From Gammaproteobacteria bacterium (GTDB taxonomy: Bacteria; Pseudomonadota; Gammaproteobacteria; Xanthomonadales; Wenzhouxiangellaceae), in contig PXBD01000069.1 of NCBI GenBank assembly GCA_003565625.1, positions 1 through 64,000 of the forward strand: a stretch of 64,000 nt of DNA, in the 5' to 3' direction. How positions within the stretch are numbered: the first letter of the stretch is position 1; each line of letters starts with the position of its first letter. The position numbers and the translations under genes were made by a program. The notes beneath the pieces were generated by a model. The model was not told the DNA's origin, did no database searches, and was given only the letters and a program-made list of their open reading frames with translations. Below, one piece after another: positions 59,231 through 64,000 of this stretch.

Positions 59231-60318
59231 GTCAGCACTGCAGCCTGGATGGTGAGGATGGGCGGCAGCACGGCGGGAAGGAGGTGCCACTGCTCGCCAC
59301 GGTCGCGACTGGCATACACCTGGCCGCTGGAGGTGCCGAAGTAGACGCCGAGCGGATCCAGGCCGTCGGTATCCAGACCGTCGCGCAACACCGTCAGGTA
59401 GCAGTTTTGCTGCGGCAGGCCGCGGGTCAGTGCCTCCCAGCTGGCGCCGCCGTCGCTGGTTCGGTATACGCGCAGGGCGCCGTCCACGGTGGTGCGGAAC
59501 TGGCTGGAGTCTTCCGGAATGGTGAACAGGACGTCGGGATCGGACGGATCCAGTCCCAGGGCGTAGCCGAAATCGCTGGGCAGACCGGCGGTGATTTCGG
59601 TCCAGCTGGCGCCGCCGTCATCGGACCGCCAGGTGCCGGTATGGCTCTGGCGGTAGAGCCGGTCGGGATCGGCCGGGTGCATGCGCAGGGTGTGATCATT
59701 ATGGCCGGCGGGGGCGTCGTGTTCGGCCAGGTAGGGCGCGCGGATGCCCCGGTTGCAGGCCTGCCAGCTGGCGCCGTCATCATCGGACCGGTAGGTGCCG
59801 CCGGCGGCCAGGGCTGCATAGAGCCGGTTGTTGCTGGCCGCTAACGAGTGGACCGCGCACCCCCCCTTGGCCGGATGCCAGCGCTCGGCGGTCGGGTGGG
59901 TATGAAAAGCAGGCAAACCTTCCCAGCGCAAGCCACCGTCGTGCGAGACGAACAGCCCGGGGGGTTCGATTCCGGCATACAGGGTGTCGGGCCGGGTATC
60001 CGGACCGGGCGCCAGCGACCAGATCGTCTTGAGGTGGCTTTCGTCGTCGTCATCGCCATGGCTGGGAACGGCCTGAAGCGGGTACCATTGACGGCCGCCG
60101 TCGTCGGTCCGATAGATGTGCACGCCCCAGATCGGATGATGGGCGGCGGCGAATCCGCGCCGGCCGTCGTGGCGCGGATCGAGAAATGCACGCTGGATTT
60201 CATAGCCGGGCATGTGCGGGCCCTCGATCTGGAACCGTTCGCGCCCGGCGTCGCTGCGCGCGATGAACAGGCCCTTGCGGGTGCCGATGAGCACGGCGAC
60301 CGAAGTCGATGTTGACAT
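59227..60318 (-). CDS. BNR/sialidase-like beta-propeller protein (VPS10-type repeats)
   Basis: Cytoplasmic beta-propeller of 363 residues without signal peptide. Several Asp-box-like repeats are visible: YRTDDGGRQWYPLQ, VSHDGGLRWEGL, YRSDDDGASWQA, WRSDDGGASWTEI, YRTSDGGASWEAL and ASRDRGEQWHLL, all of the S-x-D-x-G-x-x-W type. VAVLIGTRKGLFI at the start is typical of the WD40/YVTN-like exo-sialidase family found in Mo-cofactor and other operons; sialidase activity is not implied. ATG 60318 begins the six-gene Mo operon and overlaps yqeC by four bases. Function unknown, scaffolding of Mo-enzyme maturation is speculation. Confidence 0.85.
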   Translation of the reverse strand: MSTSTSVAVLIGTRKGLFIARSDAGRERFQIEGPHMPGYEIQRAFLDPRHDGRRGFAAAHHPIWGVHIYRTDDGGRQWYPLQAVPSHGDDDDESHLKTIWSLAPGPDTRPDTLYAGIEPPGLFVSHDGGLRWEGLPAFHTHPTAERWHPAKGGCAVHSLAASNNRLYAALAAGGTYRSDDDGASWQACNRGIRAPYLAEHDAPAGHNDHTLRMHPADPDRLYRQSHTGTWRSDDGGASWTEITAGLPSDFGYALGLDPSDPDVLFTIPEDSSQFRTTVDGALRVYRTSDGGASWEALTRGLPQQNCYLTVLRDGLDTDGLDPLGVYFGTSSGQVYASRDRGEQWHLLPAVLPPILTIQAAVLT

Positions 60319-60361
60319 TGAGATTCGTTCGGCGGGATGATGAATGTAACGAGTATATCGA

Positions 60362-61459
60362 ATGCAGAATATGAGAGAGGAAATTCCGCAGCGCATCGAG
60401 CAGATTGCGCTCGAGGTGCAGTTGCGCGCCCTTGGCGAGGCGTTGGGCGATGCCTGCGTCACGCCCGAGGTCGAAATCGAGGCCGGCGAGGCTCGCATCG
60501 TGCTCGAAGTGGCCTACCCGGCGCGGCGTTTCGGCCGCGCCATGGCGCGCGCGATCCGGGCCGCGGTAGAAGAGCTGCCCGGGATCGAACGGGCCTCGGT
60601 CAAGGTCGTTACCAAGATTACCCCGCACCAGGTCCAGCCCAACGTCCAGCGGCTGCAGGTGGTCAAGAACATCATCGCGGTGTCCTCGGCCAAGGGCGGG
60701 GTCGGGAAGTCCACCGTGTCGGCCAACCTGGCCCTGGCGCTGGCCGCCGAAGGTGCCCGCGTGGGCATGCTGGATGCCGACATCTACGGCCCCAGCCAGC
60801 CGCGCATGCTCGGCGTCAAGGGCCGGCCGGACTCCGAGGATGGCACCAGCTTCGAGCCGATGATGAGCTACTCGATTCAGTCGATCTCGGTCGGCTACCT
60901 GATCGATGAGGAAGAGCCCATGATCTGGCGCGGGCCGATGGTGACCAAGGCCCTGCAGCAGTTGCTCGGCAACACGCGCTGGAAGGACCTCGACTACCTG
61001 ATCATCGACATGCCCCCGGGCACCGGCGATATTCAGCTGACCTTGTCGCAGCAAGTGCCGGTGGCCGGTGCGGTCATCGTGACCACGCCCCAGGACATCG
61101 CCACGCTGGACGCGCGCAAGGGCCTGCAGATGTTCCGCAAGGTCAACGTGCCGGTGCTCGGCATCGTCGAGAACATGAGCCTGCATACCTGCTCGAACTG
61201 CGGCCACCAGGAGCATATCTTCGGCGCGGGCGGTGGCGAGCGCATCGCGTCGGATTACGGCGTGCCGTTGCTCGGTTCGCTGCCGCTGGACCTGCGGATT
61301 CGAGAACACGCCGACAATGGCCGTCCGACCGTGGTCGCCGACCCCGACGGCGAGGTGGCCGGACTGTACCGGCAGATCGCGGTCCGGATGGCGGCCAAGC
61401 TGTCGATGCAGGCGACCGACTTCACCCACAAGATGCCGAAAATCGTCATCAAACCCTGA
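60362..61459 (+). CDS. apbC: Mrp/NBP35-type Fe-S cluster carrier ATPase
   Basis: P-loop ATPase of 365 residues that carries 4Fe-4S clusters to apo-proteins. N-terminal MIP18-like (DUF59) region of about 90 residues; deviant Walker A SSAKGGVGKSTVSANLALAL near 105 with the signature Lys; DADIYGPSQPRMLG; LIIDMPPGTGDIQLTL near 220; and the cluster-bridging C-x2-C in LHTCSNCGHQEHIF near 278. Start ATG 60362 (ATG 60371 also possible). It is divergent from the Mo-cofactor operon with 43 bases between, and is followed by DUF3305/DUF3306/ferredoxin genes. Confidence 0.95.
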   Translation: MQNMREEIPQRIEQIALEVQLRALGEALGDACVTPEVEIEAGEARIVLEVAYPARRFGRAMARAIRAAVEELPGIERASVKVVTKITPHQVQPNVQRLQVVKNIIAVSSAKGGVGKSTVSANLALALAAEGARVGMLDADIYGPSQPRMLGVKGRPDSEDGTSFEPMMSYSIQSISVGYLIDEEEPMIWRGPMVTKALQQLLGNTRWKDLDYLIIDMPPGTGDIQLTLSQQVPVAGAVIVTTPQDIATLDARKGLQMFRKVNVPVLGIVENMSLHTCSNCGHQEHIFGAGGGERIASDYGVPLLGSLPLDLRIREHADNGRPTVVADPDGEVAGLYRQIAVRMAAKLSMQATDFTHKMPKIVIKP

Positions 61460-61483
61460 TTGATACCGTCTCGGAGCAGATTC

Positions 61484-61978
61484 ATGGAACCGCCCAAAAT
61501 GCCGCGCTATGCCCATCGTCCGATGACCGTGATGATGGAGCACAATGCCTCCAGCTGGCAGGTGATCGGTATCCTGCCCTCGGCCCGACCGGTCACAGGC
61601 GGTCCGCGCCGGGAGCTTGTCCGCGACGGCGGCGAGAGCAAGATCTATCGCTGGGAGGGGTTGGAGCTGACCCTGACGCCGGATGCCTGCGATGACTACT
61701 GGTTCAACCTGACCAGCCAGCAGCCGCGCCTGTACGTGGTCTGCCAGCCCGGTAAAGAAGGCGAGCCGCTGCCGCTTCGACTCAGCGCCGATCCGGATGA
61801 TTCGGTCGCGGCCGAGGAGGCCGAAGAGTGGTTTTTCCAGGCCGCCATGCCGGCTCCGGTCGTGCTCTGGGTCCGCGACTACGTCGCCACCCACTATCGC
61901 CCCGGCCCGCGCAAGCAGAAAATCAAGGGCAAGCGCGGCGACAAGTACAAAAACCCGTTCGACGCGAGAAAGTTATGA
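61484..61978 (+). CDS. DUF3305 protein
   Basis: Protein of 164 residues of DUF3305, a family found next to formate dehydrogenase genes in many proteobacteria; function unknown. ATG 61484 has GGAG eight bases upstream. Recognised by WQVIGILP near residue 26, the LTPDACDDYWFNLTSQQPRL block followed by YVVC, and the basic tail GPRKQKIKGKRGDKYKNPF. It has no signal peptide. A 4-base overlap with the DUF3306 gene (61975-61978) couples the two. Confidence 0.87.
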   Translation: MEPPKMPRYAHRPMTVMMEHNASSWQVIGILPSARPVTGGPRRELVRDGGESKIYRWEGLELTLTPDACDDYWFNLTSQQPRLYVVCQPGKEGEPLPLRLSADPDDSVAAEEAEEWFFQAAMPAPVVLWVRDYVATHYRPGPRKQKIKGKRGDKYKNPFDARKL

Positions 61979-62634
61979 GCGAAGACGAAGGATTCCTGCA
62001 GCGCTGGTCACGGCGCAAGCAAGGCATTACCCGCGACGACGAGGAACCGAGCGAGGCAGATCCTGATCAAGTCAGCCCGGCGGCCGAGGTTCGGCCCGAA
62101 GAACCGGACCCAACGGTGGCCGCCGAGGCGGCGGCAGAAACGGACTCCGAGCCGGAGCCAGAACCCCCGGGCGACGAGGATATGCCGCCGCTGGAAAGCA
62201 TTGACAAGAGTGGCAACGTGGCCGCCTTTTTTTCGCCCCGGGTCAGTGAGGGGCTGCGGCAGGCGGCCCTGCGGCGCCTGTTCCGGCAACCCAAGTACAA
62301 CGTGGTCGACATGCTCGATGACTACGCCGAGGACTACAGTAAACCGGTGGCCATGGGCAACATCCTGACCTCCGACATGCGCTACCGTGCCGAACAGGCG
62401 CGCAAGCGGCTGGAGGCCAAGCTCAAGGAAAGTCTGGCCGAGAACAACGACGGGCCGGAGGGGCCGGAAGACGCGGCCGGGCAGCCGGATGCGGTGGCTT
62501 CCACAGCCGAGCCCGAAACGACGGACACCGAAGAGGGTGTGGCCGAAAGCAGCGAATCCATGGCCCAGGTCGAGGATTCGCAGGTAGAAGATTCTCAGGT
62601 CGAGGATTCGGATCCGGATTCTCGTCCCGTCTGA
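61975..62634 (+). CDS. DUF3306 protein with acidic repeat tail
   Basis: Protein of 219 residues of DUF3306, always beside DUF3305 in the loci I recall. The N-terminal EGFLQRWSRRKQ and the central FRQPKYNVVDMLDDYAEDY are family blocks; between them lies a long acidic, Pro-rich linker (EPEPEPPGDEDMPP). The C-terminal 60 residues are again acidic and hold three copies of QVEDS encoded by 15-base repeats (62566-62610). Intrinsic disorder outside the central block is likely. It probably helps assembly of the Fe-S/Mo enzyme encoded downstream, by association only. Confidence 0.86.
   Translation: MSEDEGFLQRWSRRKQGITRDDEEPSEADPDQVSPAAEVRPEEPDPTVAAEAAAETDSEPEPEPPGDEDMPPLESIDKSGNVAAFFSPRVSEGLRQAALRRLFRQPKYNVVDMLDDYAEDYSKPVAMGNILTSDMRYRAEQARKRLEAKLKESLAENNDGPEGPEDAAGQPDAVASTAEPETTDTEEGVAESSESMAQVEDSQVEDSQVEDSDPDSRPV
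62566..62610. repeat. Three 15-base tandem repeats in the DUF3306 gene
   Basis: Three units of CAGGTCGAGGATTCG (the middle one with three changes) encode QVEDS three times in the disordered acidic tail. Unit number may vary by slippage. Confidence 0.8.
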
Positions 62635-62652
62635 ACGGATACGAGGTAACGC

Positions 62653-64000
62653 GTGCAAGAAGAGATGCTGGAGATTGACCAACTGAGCGCCACCGGCCCG
62701 ACAGGCCAGGCCCGTGCCCTGGCCCTGGAGGCGTTCGATCCGCCGCCGGAACCCATGGAATGGGTCGAGTATCACTCCGAGGGGCGGCTGCTCATCATCG
62801 GCCCGGCCGACGAAGCCTGGGGGATTGCCGAGCAGCTCAAGGATGACCTGAAGATCACGATGCTGGCCACCAGCCCGCCGTCAGAGCCACCGGATCGGGC
62901 GCCGCCGGGGCGCTACCTGGATGGTCGGCCGCGCGAGCTGTCGGGCTACCTGGGCGCGTTCACCCTCAAGGTGGAGGTCGATCGCGGACGGGTGCTGGAG
63001 GCCGGTGCGGCTTTCGGGATTGATCCGGGCACTTTCGACCTGGTGCTCGACCTCGACGGCTCGGCCGATTCGGGCGTCGACGAACCACCGGTGGGCTACT
63101 ACCGGGTGCGCAGCGAAGCCGACCGGGAACGGGCCCTGGCCGAGCTGCCGGACATGCAGGGTGACTTTCAGAAGCCGCGCTTTTTTGCCTATGACCCCGA
63201 CATCTGCGCGCACGGCTCGCGCGGCCTCGATGGCTGCCGCAAGTGCGTGGACGCCTGCGCCACCGGCGCCGCTTACAGCATCGGCGAAAAGATCGAGATC
63301 GACCCCTATCTTTGCCAGGGTTGCGGTAGCTGTGTCACGGTCTGCCCGTCGGGGGCGATGCGCTACGCCGCGCCGCCGTCGGAAGACCTGCTGGATTCAG
63401 TCCGCCGGCTCCTGGCCGAATTCCGCGACGAGGCCGGGGGGCAGGCTCAGACTCCCGACGTCCTCCTCTACAGCGCCGAAAGCGCGCTGTCGACGCTGAC
63501 CGCGCTGGCCTCCGAGTTGCCCGAACATGTACTCCCGGTAGCGGTCGAGGATGTCGGCTCGGTGGGCGCCGATACCTGGCTGTCGCTGCTCGCCTACGGC
63601 GCCGGTCGGGTGGTCTTGCTGACCGGCCCTGCACCGGCGCCGACGCTGCTGGATGCCACGCGTCGTCAGATCAACATCTACCGGGTCATTCTGGAGGGTC
63701 TGGACGATCAGCATGCCGCGCAGCGTCTCGTCTTGCAGCCTGGCGAACTCGACCTTGCCGTACTGGCCGAGCCGTTGCCGGCCGTGGTGGATCGACCGGC
63801 CACGCACGCGGCCATCGGCACCAAGCGGGAAATCCTGCGCCAGGCGCTCGCCCACCTGCATGACCACGGTGTTGGCCAGGGCAGTGAAACCATTGCGCTG
63901 CCTGCTGGCGCGCCGTTCGGAGAAATCCGGGTCGACGGCGATGCCTGTACTTTGTGCATGGCCTGTGTTTCGGTCTGTCCGGTTTCGGCGATCCAGGGCG
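62653..64000 (+). CDS. 4Fe-4S polyferredoxin-like protein, 3' end outside window
   Basis: Iron-sulfur protein, at least 449 residues, open to the window end. GTG 62653 is used: GAGG lies six bases upstream; ATG 62665 is the alternative. After a 150-residue N-terminal part, cluster motifs appear: CAHGSRGLDGCRKCVDAC near 187, CQGCGSCVTVCPSGAM near 222 (a complete C-x2-C-x2-C-x3-C-P) and CTLCMACVSVCPVSAIQG at the edge. Between clusters 2 and 3 lies a Rossmann-like region (LLYSAESALSTLTALASELP) similar to the FrhD/MvhD-type or heterodisulfide-linked electron carriers. Such proteins accompany DUF3305/DUF3306 in formate dehydrogenase loci, so it should carry electrons for that enzyme (inference). 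Confidence 0.9.
   Translation, partial: MQEEMLEIDQLSATGPTGQARALALEAFDPPPEPMEWVEYHSEGRLLIIGPADEAWGIAEQLKDDLKITMLATSPPSEPPDRAPPGRYLDGRPRELSGYLGAFTLKVEVDRGRVLEAGAAFGIDPGTFDLVLDLDGSADSGVDEPPVGYYRVRSEADRERALAELPDMQGDFQKPRFFAYDPDICAHGSRGLDGCRKCVDACATGAAYSIGEKIEIDPYLCQGCGSCVTVCPSGAMRYAAPPSEDLLDSVRRLLAEFRDEAGGQAQTPDVLLYSAESALSTLTALASELPEHVLPVAVEDVGSVGADTWLSLLAYGAGRVVLLTGPAPAPTLLDATRRQINIYRVILEGLDDQHAAQRLVLQPGELDLAVLAEPLPAVVDRPATHAAIGTKREILRQALAHLHDHGVGQGSETIALPAGAPFGEIRVDGDACTLCMACVSVCPVSAIQG

Noticed and set aside
60200-61894. Open frame of 564 codons on the - strand across apbC
   Set aside because: It is antisense to a clearly conserved ATPase and has His/Asp/Arg-rich mirror composition without any domain.
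1-64000. CRISPR arrays, tRNA or rRNA genes, insertion sequences, prophage genes
   Set aside because: Read for and not seen: no spaced direct repeats, no transposase or integrase, no cloverleaf-like intergenic stretch; gaps are short.

Overview
This window is a contiguous stretch of chromosome from a GC-rich gammaproteobacterium. Codon use is strongly GC-ending throughout. The gene set (RlmKL, RecG, HrpB, citrate synthase, MidA next to a pteridine reductase, a TonB-dependent receptor under a Zur-like box, a TPR-fused Ser/Thr kinase, DUF3617 and DUF2189 proteins) best fits the Xanthomonadales/Lysobacterales side of the class, for example a Wenzhouxiangella-like organism. That placement is inference; no rRNA gene is present. 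I see no tRNA, CRISPR array, prophage or insertion sequence, and no stretch longer than 300 bases without a gene.

Layout. 1-10 kb: 3' end of ggt, a cysteine-rich secreted protein, then housekeeping genes (rlmKL, a GMC oxidoreductase, midA, pteridine reductase, gltA). 10-16 kb: a LysR regulator divergent from an isocitrate dehydrogenase gene that is broken by a frameshift and an internal deletion, a MntA/HepT toxin-antitoxin pair, recG, ridA. 16-22 kb: a diguanylate cyclase, a TAT-exported Rieske-like protein, an ankyrin protein, and a ZnuD-like receptor. 22-33 kb: the most unusual region, described below. 33-41 kb: hrpB, a thioredoxin-like protein, mscS with DUF432, and a LysR/azoR/pirin module. 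41-54 kb: signalling, with a haem-sensor GGDEF-EAL gene interrupted by an in-frame TAG, DUF294/exonuclease/kinase-TPR genes, an acyl-CoA dehydrogenase, and an overlapping kinase/response regulator/PDE set. 55-64 kb: a six-gene molybdenum-cofactor operon divergent from apbC, DUF3305, DUF3306 and a polyferredoxin, an arrangement typical of formate dehydrogenase assembly loci; the enzyme itself probably lies beyond base 64000.

The 22.1-33.3 kb region combines a GTP cyclohydrolase II fused to a dead RibB-like domain, a stand-alone RibD-type reductase, a creatininase-family amidohydrolase, a PTPS/QueD homologue that has lost canonical active-site residues, a BchC-like dehydrogenase without the usual zinc Cys, a GT4 glycosyltransferase, two methyltransferases, a flippase-like membrane protein, a CDP-alcohol phosphatidyltransferase, a YceI protein and a membrane sulfatase-like enzyme. 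Four of the genes are joined by 4-base stop/start overlaps. No other riboflavin gene is present. I read this as a probable uncharacterised pathway that makes and exports a GTP-derived (pyrimidine or pterin-like), glycosylated and methylated compound. The product is unknown and the assignment is inference.

Start codons were moved from the longest reading frame where a Shine-Dalgarno sequence, an overlap or homology supported it; GTG or TTG starts are proposed for several genes. Residue positions are approximate, and family comparisons are from memory rather than from a search.
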